Counted from the first letter of the stretch, positions 29,064 through 39,683 are shown. The stretch is DNA of 64,000 bases from Okeania sp. SIO2B3 (GCF_010672525.1 NZ_JAAHGH010000003.1:62001-126000), one strand, 5' to 3'. Translations and numbers: made by a program. The notes: generated from the letters alone by a model not told the origin.

Positions 29064-30587
29064 GTGAATAATTTTGAGACAAATGGAATATGGTTTTTAC
29101 CAGAAACTCCAGAGAGAGAAATCACTGGAACATTGAGTTTTTCACCAGAAAAAATACCTCTACTCAAGTTGGTAGGAGAATTGAAACAATTTGAGAGCAT
29201 CGAAGCAAAATTTGATAATCCCCTAACATATCCAATTATTAATGGTTGGCTTGTTTCTGCCCCTGGTAAATCAGAAGCAGTAACTTTGTGTAACTCTTCA
29301 CAGAGGAAAGAGATTAAGACAGGAATACAGACTAGCGAAATATATCCCGATATTATTATTAAGGGCTACCATTTTTCTGCATTAGAAGATATTCAATTTA
29401 CGGCTTTAATTGTGCGATATACGCAATTAGAAAAATGGGTTAATTTACCAAATGTTGAAATTAAGGCTACACCCAGTTCCAGTAATCCAAATTGCTATAG
29501 AGAAATAAATGTCAAACAAACGATACAAGAACCAATTGAAATTGGTAAATTGAATGAATTCTCTATTAGTATTTTAGATATACCATGGCTTACGCCAGAG
29601 AAGTTACAGTTTTTTAAGTTTTTGGGATTAGACACTACCAAGCTTCAACTGGAAGAACGGAAAAAGATTTTGTTCAAAGCAAATACCCCTAAAAATCTTG
29701 ATGAATTCATAAAAGTTATTGACCTTTTTCAAGAATTTTTAACCTTTGCTTGTGGGCAAATTATTTTGCCAGACACTATTGAATCATGTGTTTCAGGAAC
29801 ATCAATGGAATATGATTTTCCGAGGCAAATATTTATGGAAATAGAAAATTCCGAAAAGCTAATTTTTTTAGGTCAACAGGTAAGTAAAAAGGAAGTAGAG
29901 AAATATTATCCGATTAAAATTTTCTATCAAAATATTTCAGCTCAAATCTATAGACCCTTTTTTGAAGAAAATCAAATTCTGTTTCGCTTTACAGATATAC
30001 AAGAGAATTCTCAAATAATTTTAGAATCTTGGAAAGATATTAGCGAAACACTAGGTTCTATTCTAGAAATTTATATGAGAGTTTATTACACGCCAATACG
30101 TCATACTAAAGACTTATTCTTGAGTTTTGCTCAAGCAATTGAGGGATTTCATCGGATTCATCATAATGGAAAATATTGCGACGATTCAGTTTTTGATAAT
30201 ATTAGAGAGGAACTGAAAAAAGTTTTTTCAGCAGAGCTAAAAAAGCATAAAGTTAAGGAGGAATATCACGAATCTCTTTTAAATAAAACAAAATACTGGA
30301 ATGAGTTTTCTTTAAAAGAAAGATTGGAAAATTTGTTTAAGGATGAAAAAATTTCTAGTTGTTTACCTGACAGATTATTTGAAAATTCAGATGCCAAGGA
30401 TAAATTTGTTAAACAAGTCAGAGATACAAGAGGGAGTTTAACGCATCCTACGAGTAAAACAAACAAAATAAAAAGTAAATATATTGTGACAGATTCAGAT
30501 TTAACACTACTTACAACAAAGTTAAAAATAATTCTAGAAGTCTGTCTATTGGAAACATTAAAAATACCTCCACCTAAAATAAAATAA
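29064..30587 (+). CDS. ApeA-like protein with HEPN RNase domain
   Basis: Product of 507 aa from a GTG start with AAGAGAG upstream. The N-terminal region opens GIWFLPETPEREITGTLSFSPE, the signature I recognise for the ApeA N-terminal domain. The C-terminal part (about 325-505) is helical HEPN. Its RNase motif is RDTRGSLTHP near residues 453-462, giving R-x4-H. ApeA is a known single-gene anti-phage family in which HEPN nuclease activity is thought to act as an abortive response; whether this one is active is inference. No signal peptide or TM is seen. It is complete, uninterrupted and monocistronic, lying between a tnpB relic with nested MITEs and another MITE-A copy, as expected of a mobile defence gene. 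Confidence 0.85.
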   Translation: MNNFETNGIWFLPETPEREITGTLSFSPEKIPLLKLVGELKQFESIEAKFDNPLTYPIINGWLVSAPGKSEAVTLCNSSQRKEIKTGIQTSEIYPDIIIKGYHFSALEDIQFTALIVRYTQLEKWVNLPNVEIKATPSSSNPNCYREINVKQTIQEPIEIGKLNEFSISILDIPWLTPEKLQFFKFLGLDTTKLQLEERKKILFKANTPKNLDEFIKVIDLFQEFLTFACGQIILPDTIESCVSGTSMEYDFPRQIFMEIENSEKLIFLGQQVSKKEVEKYYPIKIFYQNISAQIYRPFFEENQILFRFTDIQENSQIILESWKDISETLGSILEIYMRVYYTPIRHTKDLFLSFAQAIEGFHRIHHNGKYCDDSVFDNIREELKKVFSAELKKHKVKEEYHESLLNKTKYWNEFSLKERLENLFKDEKISSCLPDRLFENSDAKDKFVKQVRDTRGSLTHPTSKTNKIKSKYIVTDSDLTLLTTKLKIILEVCLLETLKIPPPKIK

Positions 30588-30744
30588 ATTATAGAACAGC
30601 GATATTAAAGTGCATTTGTGGGGTTTATTTTGTGGATAAGCTACGAAGATCGTTCCTAAACCAAACCTACAAAACTACAAAACTTATAGCATATTCTGTG
30701 ATTAATGTGGTACAACATTATGATAGGAATTGTGCAATTTGGTA

Positions 30745-30953
30745 TTAGTGGGGGGTAGGAGTCAGGAGTCAGGAGAAACAGAGGAATTTAGAGGAGATAG
30801 AAGTAAGAATTTTCCCTCAATTTTTCTGTTCTTGATTTGCCCAAAATGTGCTCCTTTTTGAACATTTTAGACTAAAACAAGCACACTTTTGGGGAATCTC
30901 AGAAGGATAAAACTTATATCTATCAATGCTTTTATAGTTAATCAGCAAACCCT
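30745..30953. repeat. MITE-A copy, left end lost
   Basis: Only the right end TTATAGTTAATCAGCAAACCCT and the interior with GGGGGTAGGAGTCAGGAG remain. It lies between the ApeA-like gene and the porin; the rest of 30588-31020 is non-coding with AATTATTAATTATT repeats. Confidence 0.65.
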
Positions 30954-31020
30954 AATAATTAATAATTAATTATTAATTATTAATTGTTGAATTCTCCCTC
31001 ACTCCCCTACTCCATTCCAG

Positions 31021-32763
31021 TTAAAACCTAAAAGTAGTCCGTAATGTTGTCACCCAAATAGTATCATTAAAATCATCGTGATTCGGATTAGTAATCACAA
31101 ACAAACCAGGAGTAACAGAGATATTATCATTAAGTTGGAAGCGATAAATAGCCTCTATATGTATAGAAGTATCATCATCCTTGAGTGAATCATCATCACC
31201 CCCATCAGTAACAATAGGAGGAACCCCTACCATAATACCGCCCATATTACCTTCCTTAAACAAATCTGGAAAAGCAACATAAAACATTCCATTAATAATA
31301 GTAACGTCATCATCATCACCGTCGTCAGTTTCAGGACGAGCCCAAGTAGTACCAAACCAACCACCCACTTCAATCTTGTCATTTACCCTCCAATTAGCTT
31401 GAAACCCAACGTTATCAGCAGTAGTAGGAGTACCATCAAAAGGATCTTGAGCCTTAAAACTACCTGTAGCTGCACTCACATCAACAGCATCTTTACCCCA
31501 ATACTTGCGAACATAACCCAGACCAAAAGACAAGTTTGGGTTAGGCTCAATAATAAGCTGACCCAAAGCACTATAGTCACCATTAAACAAACCAGCACCT
31601 TCATTGGGGTCGCTAGGCTCGGCAGCTAAGTAACCAACTTCGAGTAAAAAGGTATCATTAAATGCGTATTGAATCCCAAGACCAGCACCAGCAGGACCTC
31701 GGAAACTTGTGGGGTTACGTCTACCAAAGCGGGAGATAGTGCCGTCGCCTTCATCTTGAATAGGTGATAAAACTGTGGAAACGTCGTCAAGGTCTACTCC
31801 AGTAGGGCCAACTAAAACTTGAGCCTTATCGCCTACAGGGAAACTATAGAAGAATAAGTCAATGATGACTGTATCATCACCATCACCTTCATCAATACCT
31901 GCAAGAGTCATTAAGGTATTAGTAAGGTTTTCTCCGCTGAGGTCTGGAATATCCGTGGCTTGCAGACGGGTAAATAGTAAATCTTCTCCAGTAAAGCTCG
32001 TCTCAAAATTCAGACGTATTCGGTAAGACAAAGTAGTTTCGGTTTTATCGTTAGCTGATGCTTCTCCCCGAGCTTGTGCTCTTTCTCCATAGGTATCAGT
32101 TAACCAAAATATTATTTCACCATCTAGTTTGGTTGTAGTGGAAAATTGATTGGCTTCTAATTCTGCGCTGCGTGCTTCTAAAGCATCTACACGACCGCGC
32201 AATTCTGCTAATTCTACGGCAAATTCTTCTTGCAACCTTTGTAGTACGGCTAGGTCGTCGCGAGTTACTAAGTCTGCGGTTGCTGCTGCGACTAATTCAG
32301 TAATTCTGTCTAAACAAGCGTTTAAACCTGCTGCAAATTCGTAACGAGTCATGGCACGGTTGCCTTTGAATGTGCCGTCGGGATAACCTGCGATACAACC
32401 ATAACGTTCTACTAATGATTGTAAAGCTTGAAAAGCCCAATCTGTGGGTTGGACATCTGATAACTGGGAAACAGATGTTACTTGGCCCATGGGGTCTACT
32501 ACTTCTAAGTCTGATGTCCCTTTAATTCCTGAAGTTATCCCTTCAATAGAGGTCTCTGATTCTAGGTCGGATACCCCAATGGAATTTTTGGGTGATGCCT
32601 GAGTAGGTTTTTTTGATTCTAGGTCGGATACCCCAATAGAATTTTTGGGTGATGTCTGATTCTCTGGTGAGTTAGGCAGTGCCTGGGCAGTATTAGCCAT
32701 TAGTAGGGTGAGACTGAGGATACTAGGACTAAATCTTACAACTTTATTAAGAGTTTTATTCAT
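31021..32763 (-). CDS. SLH-domain OprB-type outer membrane porin
   Basis: Outer-membrane channel of the cyanobacterial SLH-OprB type; its members are proposed to pass small inorganic ions or solutes. It has 580 aa with a signal peptide ending near NTAQA. The linker carries a 13-residue tandem duplication (SPKNSIGVSDLES twice). One SLH domain (about 100-155: DVQPTDWAFQALQSLVERYG..YPDGTFKGNRAMTRYEFAAGLNA) anchors to periplasmic pectic or peptidoglycan polymer. A coiled coil (about 165-205) precedes the beta barrel (about 215-580). The protein ends TLRTTFRF with a terminal Phe, usual for barrel assembly. It is acidic (DDGDDDD loops). Monocistronic, ATG start. Confidence 0.93.
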   Translation of the reverse strand: MNKTLNKVVRFSPSILSLTLLMANTAQALPNSPENQTSPKNSIGVSDLESKKPTQASPKNSIGVSDLESETSIEGITSGIKGTSDLEVVDPMGQVTSVSQLSDVQPTDWAFQALQSLVERYGCIAGYPDGTFKGNRAMTRYEFAAGLNACLDRITELVAAATADLVTRDDLAVLQRLQEEFAVELAELRGRVDALEARSAELEANQFSTTTKLDGEIIFWLTDTYGERAQARGEASANDKTETTLSYRIRLNFETSFTGEDLLFTRLQATDIPDLSGENLTNTLMTLAGIDEGDGDDTVIIDLFFYSFPVGDKAQVLVGPTGVDLDDVSTVLSPIQDEGDGTISRFGRRNPTSFRGPAGAGLGIQYAFNDTFLLEVGYLAAEPSDPNEGAGLFNGDYSALGQLIIEPNPNLSFGLGYVRKYWGKDAVDVSAATGSFKAQDPFDGTPTTADNVGFQANWRVNDKIEVGGWFGTTWARPETDDGDDDDVTIINGMFYVAFPDLFKEGNMGGIMVGVPPIVTDGGDDDSLKDDDTSIHIEAIYRFQLNDNISVTPGLFVITNPNHDDFNDTIWVTTLRTTFRF

Positions 32764-33284
32764 TAAATACTAGGACTATATTTGACATTTCACCAAGTTA
32801 TTAAAAATAATTTTCATTTAATTTTTGCTGATACCTCTTGATTATTAATGGAATTTACTCCGTTATTAACCATTAAAGTCATAGTTTATCAGCACTGACT
32901 GCTTTGTCTAGCTTGTCAATAGATAATAACTTATTGAGTTATTTTACTATTATTTTTTTATTTGGCAAGGTGAAGCTTGTGAGTCTACTATATTTCAATT
33001 ATCAATATCTAAGAAAATATAGTAATCGACACTAATATCATGTCCGGTTAAACAGTGATAAATAAATAACTACGGAGTCCTCAGGAGTCAACCCACCCCT
33101 CGCCCCTCCCACTCCCAGGAGCAGGGTCAATTTATTGTCACGAGAGAAAAAGGGAGTGGGGGAGTGGGGAAGTAGGGGAATAGGGTCAATTTATTGTCAC
33201 GCGATCAAAAAATTGTATCCTTAAAAGTTTTAAACAATTTTTTTGCATAATGACCAATGGTAAACATCTTATTATTCTTATTGA
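32764..33284. other. Non-coding stretch with a piece of MITE-A interior
   Basis: 33070-33240 holds CCCCTCCCACTCCCAGGAG and two GGGTCAATTTATTGTCAC tracts also present in the enlarged MITE-A copy at 812-1519. No gene is visible. Confidence 0.6.
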
Positions 33285-33460
33285 CATCCTCCCGACGCTG
33301 CTCTACGAGACAGCGCGGGATTCCTTAACATCACTGTTAGGGGTTTTCTGTTTCATAGCACCCGCATAAACGAGATTTACTCCCAGATGGTCTTACAGTC
33401 GCTCCACAGACTGACACTGCTCCTCCCGCAGCCTTCGAGCGTGGGCGTTCCCTCTCTTGG
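33285..33460 (-). ncRNA. Putative right end and omega-RNA region of a TnpB element
   Basis: Directly follows the TnpB stop on the minus strand. It contains the hairpin-forming GCGCTGTCTCGTAGAGCAGC and ends near GTCGGGAGGATGTCA. In TnpB elements the guide RNA overlaps the gene's 3' end and right terminus. The end motif AACAGTGATGTT is shared with the relic ending at 36850. RNA production is inferred, not shown. Confidence 0.45.
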
Positions 33461-34613
33461 TCAGCATTCCCTTGCGCCTATCGGCGGCGCGGGGTCTGAC
33501 CGCTTGCGTCTGTCGCCGACGCGGGTTCCCATCCGCAAAATATTTACTGAAGCGTTTATGTCCCTGTCATGGTGAGCTGCACACTCTGGGCAATCCCACT
33601 CTCTAATACTTAGAGGTAATTTTTCTACTATGTGTCCACAATTAGAGCAACGTTTAGAACTAGGAAAATATCTATCAATCTTAATTAATTCCCGCCCATA
33701 CCATTCAGCTTTGTATTCTAATTGTCTGACTAATTCCCCCCAGTTGGCGTCACTTATTGCCCTTGCTAACTTATGGTTTTTAACCATGTTTTTTACCGCT
33801 AAATCTTCAACTACTATCGTTTGGTTTTCTTTGATTAGCTGAGTAGTTAGCTTGTGGGTATAGTCAAGCCTTGAATCTTTGATTTTTGCGTGTATCCTAG
33901 CTAATTTCAGCCTAGCTTTTTGATAGTTATTAGATCCCTTAGTTTTTCTAGATAGAGACTTCCCTGCTAACCTCAATTTTTTATGTAATTTCTGAAGATT
34001 CTTTGGATTGGCAATTTTTTCTCCATCACTTGTAGTTAGTAAACTGGTAATTCCTAAGTCAATACCTATTTGTTTCAGTACTGGTTTGATTTTTAAATTT
34101 CTAGTGTCGCTGACTCTCAAAGATATAGACCATCTGCCAGAAGGGTCAAGTTTTACAGTTATTGTGGTTGGTACACAGTTTTGTGGTAGTTGCCTACTCC
34201 ATCTTATAGGTAATGGTTCAACACATTTGGCTAGATAGACTTGACCATCTTTCCACTTAAATGCTGATGAGCGTGAACTCAGCACTACCACCATTCCGTT
34301 TTTTCTTGAAGTTTGGGTATTTAGCACGGCCACTAAAAAAATTAGAGAAGGCACTCTGTAAATGTCTCAAACCTTGCTGTAATGGTACACTACTTACTTC
34401 TGTAAGAAAATCTAAATCTTCCTGCTTTTTCCATAAAGTAAGCATAGCAGAAGTTTGCTTATACCCTACCCGTTCTTGTTTCTCATACCAAGCTTGGGTC
34501 CTTTGTGCTAAAGCTTTATTGTAGACCAAGCGTACACAACCCAAAGTCCTCCGCAACAGACTTTCCTGCTGCTTAGTAGGGTAAAACCTAAATTTGTACG
34601 CTTTTTCAACCAT
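33461..34613 (-). pseudogene. TnpB with a single frameshift (ORF pair)
   Basis: N-terminal ORF (34257-34613): MVEKAYKFRFYPTKQQESLLRRTLG to NGGSAEFT. The C-terminal ORF continues as SSAFKWKDGQVYLAK. The two frames meet at about 34275, where one extra base (ACG C TCA) separates EFT from SSAFKW, so one indel breaks an otherwise complete protein of about 400 aa. RuvC residues are intact: IGIDLGITSLL (Asp), VVEDLAVKNM (Glu), DRDINASVN (Asp). Zinc finger CSNCGHI..CPEC is intact too. It is the best preserved TnpB here. A GC-rich stem (CTCCCCTGCGGGAGAGCGCG, about 34695) lies at the 5' side and may mark the left end. No TnpA. Confidence 0.88.
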
Positions 34614-34833
34614 CTATTGTTTACTTTTCCACATTTACATTTTAACAGACTATTTGTAAAACCGCAGCATTGATTGGTTTTCCCATGCGACGCTCCCCTG
34701 CGGGAGAGCGCGGGTCTTCAACCAACGTTGAGATAAAATATGATGAGGAGCAAAGCTTTAAAAACGAAGTTTATCCTTCACTCCTAATGCTTTACTCCCC
34801 ATTAAAATTGTTCAGCTAAATAACTCAGTCTAC

Positions 34834-35823
34834 CTAAAAATTCATTTCAGCAGCTTGAACTTTCTCGACTTGTTTCTTCTTCAGAACTAACAGAATCTGA
34901 GCTAACATGACCAGAGCAAAGAATGCCATCAACCATTTAACTCGATTTGCATCTTGCAGCACAATTTCAATATCTGTTTGACCAAAACCACCGACATTAG
35001 GGTCATTTGTAATAACTTGACCTGCTTCAACAGTATCTCCTACAGCAACTAAAAGTTCTGGACCTGGAGGCACAGTATCCACAACAGTCTCACCATCAGT
35101 AGTTTCAATAGTAATATTATTACCTACATACTCTTCAAAAGTAATATCAGTAATCTTACCACTAGCAGAGATGTTGTAAACAGTATTATTGCTCTTATTA
35201 CCAGCAGGATAAACCTGACCACGACCTCGGTTTCCACCTACATGAATAGCATACTTACCAAAGTGGATAGATTTATCAGTGGCAGGATCTGGAGATAAAA
35301 CCGGGAAAACAATCTCTTGATATTCTTCTCCAGGTATTGGTCCAACTAAAATAACGTTTTCTTGGTCTTCAGAGTAGGGTTGGAAGTAGAGACCAGAAAC
35401 CTCTTCTTCCCATTCTTCAGGTATTCTATCTTCCGGTGCAATTTTGAAGCCTTCAGGCAACATCAATACAGCACCTACATTTAAGCCACCTTTACTACCA
35501 TCACCCAAGACTTGTTGAACCTCAGTATCATAAGGAACATTTACAACAGCCTTAAATACTGTATCTGGTAGTACAGACTGAGGTACTTCTATTTCCGTAG
35601 GTTTAGCACCAAGGTGACAGTTAGCACAAACAATTCTACCTGTAGCTTCTCTAGGAGTTGCTGGAGCAGTTTCCTGCGCCCAGAATGGATAGGCATTTGC
35701 TGCCTGGGGATTAACTATATCACTGGTAAAGAATAGAGCTATAGTTGCGATCGCGACTACCATCATCTTGGCGATCGCCTTAGTCATACTACCCAATATT
35801 GCCGCTCGGTCTACTTTTGACAT
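34834..35823 (-). CDS. petA: Cytochrome f (apocytochrome)
   Basis: Haem c subunit of the cytochrome b6f complex, passing electrons from the Rieske protein to plastocyanin or cytochrome c6 in the thylakoid lumen. It has 329 aa. The leader has a hydrophobic stretch ([17 protein letters not shown]) ending near ANA; the mature protein begins [10 protein letters not shown], where Tyr1 is the axial haem ligand. The haem site is CANCHLG. A C-terminal anchor ([22 protein letters not shown]) precedes the stromal tail. It lies downstream of petC on the same strand, the standard petC-petA order. The 379-bp gap between them is long for this operon and holds a Repeat-B copy. Confidence 0.97.
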   Translation of the reverse strand: MSKVDRAAILGSMTKAIAKMMVVAIATIALFFTSDIVNPQAANAYPFWAQETAPATPREATGRIVCANCHLGAKPTEIEVPQSVLPDTVFKAVVNVPYDTEVQQVLGDGSKGGLNVGAVLMLPEGFKIAPEDRIPEEWEEEVSGLYFQPYSEDQENVILVGPIPGEEYQEIVFPVLSPDPATDKSIHFGKYAIHVGGNRGRGQVYPAGNKSNNTVYNISASGKITDITFEEYVGNNITIETTDGETVVDTVPPGPELLVAVGDTVEAGQVITNDPNVGGFGQTDIEIVLQDANRVKWLMAFFALVMLAQILLVLKKKQVEKVQAAEMNF

Positions 35824-35869
35824 CAGTTGTTCTGTCTTCTCTCAAAATCTTACAAATATTTTGGATTTA

Positions 35870-36030
35870 CCGAATAATTAATAATTAATAATTAAATAAT
35901 TCTGGTTTAAAACCTCCCCTTTTAATTAAGGGGAAAAAAAAAGACAATATTCCTTATATTCAATCAAGAACGGTTTTAACCAGAGGTAATTATCAATTAT
36001 CCATTATCCATTATCCATTATCCATTAATG
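35870..36030 (-). repeat. Repeat-B inside the petC-petA intergenic region
   Basis: AATTAATAATTAATAATTAA, then GGTTTAAAACCTCCCCTTTT with AATTAAGGGG completing the hairpin, then GGTTTTAACCAGAGG and TATCCATTATCCATTATCC. The remaining gap has CAGCTTTTAGCATTTAGCTC short repeats. Confidence 0.75.
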
Positions 36031-36202
36031 AATGATTGCTTACCAATCAAAAATCTCTTAACTAGCTATCAGCTTTTAGCATTTAGCTCTCAGCTCTGGG
36101 TTAAAAGTTCCCAGCAACTATTACGCTGGATGGTTGAGTCGGGGTTAAAATTCCCCTTCTCAAGTTCAAAAAAAACGATTCTACTGAGTGCTGACCGCTT
36201 CT

Positions 36203-36742
36203 TTAAGTCCACCAAGGATTTTCTCCGGTGCGGAAGTCTGTTTCTTCCCATTGGGTGAAGACCAGTTTATCATCACTAACATTAGCATGGACTAATGCCA
36301 AAGACAAAGGTGCTGGCCCCCTAACTACTTTCCCTGTACTATCGTACTGAGAACCATGGCAGGGACAAATAAATTTGTTTTCACTACCATTCCAAGGGAC
36401 TACACAGCCTAAATGAGTACAAACTGCATTTAAGCCATAGTTAGCCAAAGTTTGGTCTTCTTCAATAACTACATAGGTAGGGTCTCCCTTGAGACCTTGT
36501 GCCAGAGTTCTTTCTCCAGGATTGTGATTGGCCACAAAGTCACTAACAATAATATCGTTACCAAGGGCATCTTTAGCGGTCACCCCACCACCTGTACCAC
36601 CACTGGATGGAGGAATAAAGTAGTTAACTACTGGATAGAGTGCTCCGAGAGCTACCCCTGTCACAGTACCAAAGGTGAGAAGATTCATAAATTGGCGACG
36701 TCCCATATCGGGTACATCTGGTGTTCCTTCTGCTTGAGCCAT
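36203..36742 (-). CDS. petC: Rieske iron-sulfur protein of cytochrome b6f
   Basis: Carries the [2Fe-2S] cluster that oxidises plastoquinol in the b6f complex. It has 179 aa. The N terminus [33 protein letters not shown] gives a twin-arginine (GRRQFM) signal that stays as the membrane anchor. Cluster motifs are [10 protein letters not shown] and CPCHGSQYD, both intact. The Gly-rich hinge GGTGGG follows the anchor. It is first gene of petC-petA on the minus strand. ATG 36742. Confidence 0.97.
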   Translation of the reverse strand: MAQAEGTPDVPDMGRRQFMNLLTFGTVTGVALGALYPVVNYFIPPSSGGTGGGVTAKDALGNDIIVSDFVANHNPGERTLAQGLKGDPTYVVIEEDQTLANYGLNAVCTHLGCVVPWNGSENKFICPCHGSQYDSTGKVVRGPAPLSLALVHANVSDDKLVFTQWEETDFRTGENPWWT

Positions 36743-36849
36743 GAATAGATTGAGTGTTTTTTATTAATTTACGTTTGGTGTTTTTGAATTATGTGCAGAC
36801 GAAAAATAATTGCTGTTAGTCTGCGACTACAGCCAAGCTTACAATATCT

Positions 36850-37199
36850 TGGTGACATCCTCACGAAACTGACCTCTAGGAGATGCAGTGCGGGCTTCCA
36901 ACATCACTGTTGGACATTGCTACCCTGCACCACTTGTCTAGACAAAAAGTCCCCGATAGCCCGACTTGACAGCCTATTTCTTGACCCCAGAGTCCCTGGG
37001 TACTAAGTTGCTTATAGCCTGGGTTACAGATTTCCTGTGGTGAAGCTACGTCTCTATCAGCCTCATATTTACATTCTGGACAGCTATGCCATTTGGGGAA
37101 GTCCATATATCCCGACACCAAATCGTAGATTCTGGCGCGGGACTTAGAGCTGCCCTCAAACCCCCTCAAATAGTTAAACAAATTGCAACTTAAAGCCAT
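36850..37199 (-). pseudogene. TnpB 3' relic with right end
   Basis: The 107-aa ORF of the track contains only the TnpB zinc-finger end, KWHSCPECKYEADRDVASPQEICNPG. The end motif (reverse of GACATCCTC..AACATCACTGTT at 36852-36910) matches that of the 33-kb element. The front of the gene is absent. Confidence 0.7.
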
Positions 37200-37790
37200 T
37201 TCCTGATTATTATTACATTATTTAAACTTTTATTGTTTTTCCTATGTAAGAAAAAAGTCCCCCTAGAAGGGCTATCCCTTATAAGGAACTCCTGAAAACT
37301 TTGTGGGGAGTGTGGGGGGCAAAAATCTTATCTACAGTTCTCAAAAAAATGTATTTTTCAATACACTTTTCTCCTCAAAAAGTCGGTCTAAGACAAATAC
37401 ATAACTTGTCTATTTTGTCAAGTTTTATATTAAGAAAGGTGTTTATAAAGCATAGCTAGAAGTGGGAGGCTTTAGACCCAATTTTTCGGTAAATGTTGTG
37501 ATTGCAAGGTCTTTGACTAGATAATTTAGATTTATAGCAGAAGGTAAAGACCGAAGGACTGAAAAATTTCGTGTTGTCTGAGTTTTAAGCTTTTGATATA
37601 TTTGTGCCCTTTCCTTCGACTGCCATTTGAATGTAGTATAATTTTTAACTTTTATAAACTTGTTAAATAGTTAGTTTTTCCCAAATTAACTATTGAGCTT
37701 GAAAATTTACGCAAAAACACTACATAGTCCTAAATAAAACTATAGTGCCACACTATATTTAGTGTTTACAGCTCAAAACTGTAGAAGTTA
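37200..37790. other. Non-coding stretch with a palindromic motif
   Basis: Nothing coding. At 37739-37755 TATAGTGCCACACTATA is a palindrome. A similar tract with the same flanks (AAAACACTA..; AAAACTATAGTGCCACACTAT) occurs at about 63220-63262. Confidence 0.55.
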
Positions 37791-37794
37791 TAAT

Positions 37795-39149
37795 CTATGT
37801 GACATACTCCCACACGCTTGCTGGCGCTATTGTGTGGGCTTCTCGTTTCGCAGTCCTGCCACTGCATCGGACAAGCGCGTGCTTTAAGGACGGGATGCCC
37901 CACCGCCCTATTTTTTATATTTATTGCTGCATTTCCTACGGAATGCTACGCAAACAAGTCGCGGTCTATTACAATACCGCAGTGTGGGCAAGAATGAGTT
38001 CGTATGTTTAATTCTTTCGGAACTTTTTTACCGCAATTCGAGCAATCTTGGCTGGTATTTTGAGGATTCACTGCTATGGTTTTCACCTCCAGCATTTCCG
38101 GCTTTGACAGTCAAAATAGACAGGAATTGTCCCCATCCAGCATCGTTAATTGATTTACTCAAACGAGTCTTTAGTTAGTCCTTTAATATTTAAGTTTGCC
38201 TCCGGCACGCCGCTCCGCGTCTACATGGGCGATTACTTCTGCTTTTAATAACAATTCATTGGCTGTTTTGAAATGAAAGTCTTTACGTTTATCGGCAATT
38301 TCTTGGTGCGCGTTCCGCAAGCGAGCTGTCGTCGTCGCGGGGTCGCATCCGCTTTTTTATGTTGTTTGGCAACAGCTTTGACAGCTTTTAACCATCTTTT
38401 GCTACCTTTCTTTTTACGAGATAAACGTTTTTGTAAAGTCTTTAATCGCTGCTGATATTTTCGATAGTATTGAGGGATGGGGACTGATTCTCCTTCACTT
38501 GTTACTAAGAATTCCTTCAACCCCATATCGATTCCCAGAGTGTTTTTGAATGTAGGTTCAACTTTACTTGTTAAAGCTGGAACTGATTTTTCTTCTAGGG
38601 ATAAAGTTACATAATAACCGTCAGCTTTACGACTAATTGTTACTGTTTAAGAGTGAAAACTATCAGGTAACGGCCGATGTTGAATCAACTTTATCTTGCC
38701 TATTTTTGGCAAATTAATTTGATTTTCTTCAATACAGTTTTGTTTGATTTGAGGATAAGTAAGACTACGATAACGCCCAATTCCATTCAACCTTGGTTTT
38801 CCTAATTTATGTCCATTTTTGTCTGCCTTAAACCATCTATCAAAGGCAAGTTTTACCCGTTTTATGCAATCGCGGTAATACTTGAGAATGAATCAGTTTG
38901 TAGTCAGGAAACTTGTCTTTGGTATTGACCAAATCTTTTTTTTGAAAGTAATAATCTGGATTATCTCTGAGTCTTGGAATTGGCATCTACCTTGGGGCAA
39001 GCATTAACCGGACAACGGTTTTCTGACCACCATGAGAATCTTTCACCTAACCGATAGTTGTACTGCCGACGCAACAATTCCAACCACATTTCTATTGTGG
39101 CTACTTGTTCTTTGTTGGGCCTTAATTTATATTGGTAGGCAGTGCGCAT
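37795..39149 (-). pseudogene. Decayed TnpB with in-frame palindromic inserts
   Basis: N terminus MRTAYQYKLRPNKEQVATIEMWLELLRRQYNY starts at 39149. The middle piece (38245-38526) has [41 protein letters not shown], and the zinc-finger end is at about 37960-38090. Stops and frameshifts separate them. A block [15 protein letters not shown] (38300-38345) interrupts the helix between HKKA and KKLPINV and looks like an inserted palindromic element. Another insert (GCCTCCGGCACGCCGCTCCG at about 38203) is shared with the 43-kb relic. Confidence 0.85.
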
Positions 39150-39159
39150 GGTGGAAAAT

Positions 39160-39340
39160 TTCCGGGGTTATAGCAATATAATATACAAGTTTTTTAACCA
39201 GAGAGAAAGCTTCTGCTGGGATATTTACCCATTGAATGGGCATTGAACCCATTCAATTGGCCGCCGATTCATCTCACACTCCTCTTTAAAATTATGGTGT
39301 GAGGCTTCTCGACGGTTTAGCTAAAATCTAAAATCTAAAA
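39160..39340. other. Hairpin-rich leader upstream of DUF3067 gene
   Basis: CCCATTGAATGGGCATTGAA with following CCCATTCAATTGG forms stems; ATCTCACACTCC pairs loosely with GGTGTGAGG. These may be the left end of the TnpB relic. Confidence 0.4.
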
Positions 39341-39343
39341 TAT

Positions 39344-39664
39344 ATGATAACTGGCAAGGAATTACATCAACTATTACTGGATAAGTGGGGTAAGTCTTAT
39401 GATATTCAACTACGGCGGACAAAAGGCAAAATATTTGTGCAGGTGATGTGGAAGTACCTTGAACAAGTATCTTTTCCGATGACAGAAGTAGATTATTTGG
39501 CCCATCTAGATGCAATAGCTACCTATATAAATGGTTTTGGTGCTGTAGAAACTGTTAAGAACTACATTGAGAATACGAAAGAAAGACCTAGACTAGGTAA
39601 GGCAGTTAGTATTCCTCTAGACTTAGGTGAGAGAGCTTCAGAATGGATGGTGGAAGAATTTTAA
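39344..39664 (+). CDS. DUF3067 conserved cyanobacterial protein
   Basis: Product of 106 aa beginning MITGKELHQLLLDKWGKSYDIQLRRTKGKIFVQVMWKYLEQVSFP and ending with PRLGKAVSIPLDLGERASEW. I recognise this as the DUF3067 family, present in most cyanobacteria and in plastids; its molecular role is unknown. It is full length, soluble and intact although surrounded by decayed elements. ATG 39344 has no obvious ribosome-binding site. It is divergent from the tnpB relic upstream and convergent with the csaA-like relic downstream. Confidence 0.85.
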   Translation: MITGKELHQLLLDKWGKSYDIQLRRTKGKIFVQVMWKYLEQVSFPMTEVDYLAHLDAIATYINGFGAVETVKNYIENTKERPRLGKAVSIPLDLGERASEWMVEEF

Positions 39665-39683
39665 CTAGAGGGTGTTCAAAACA

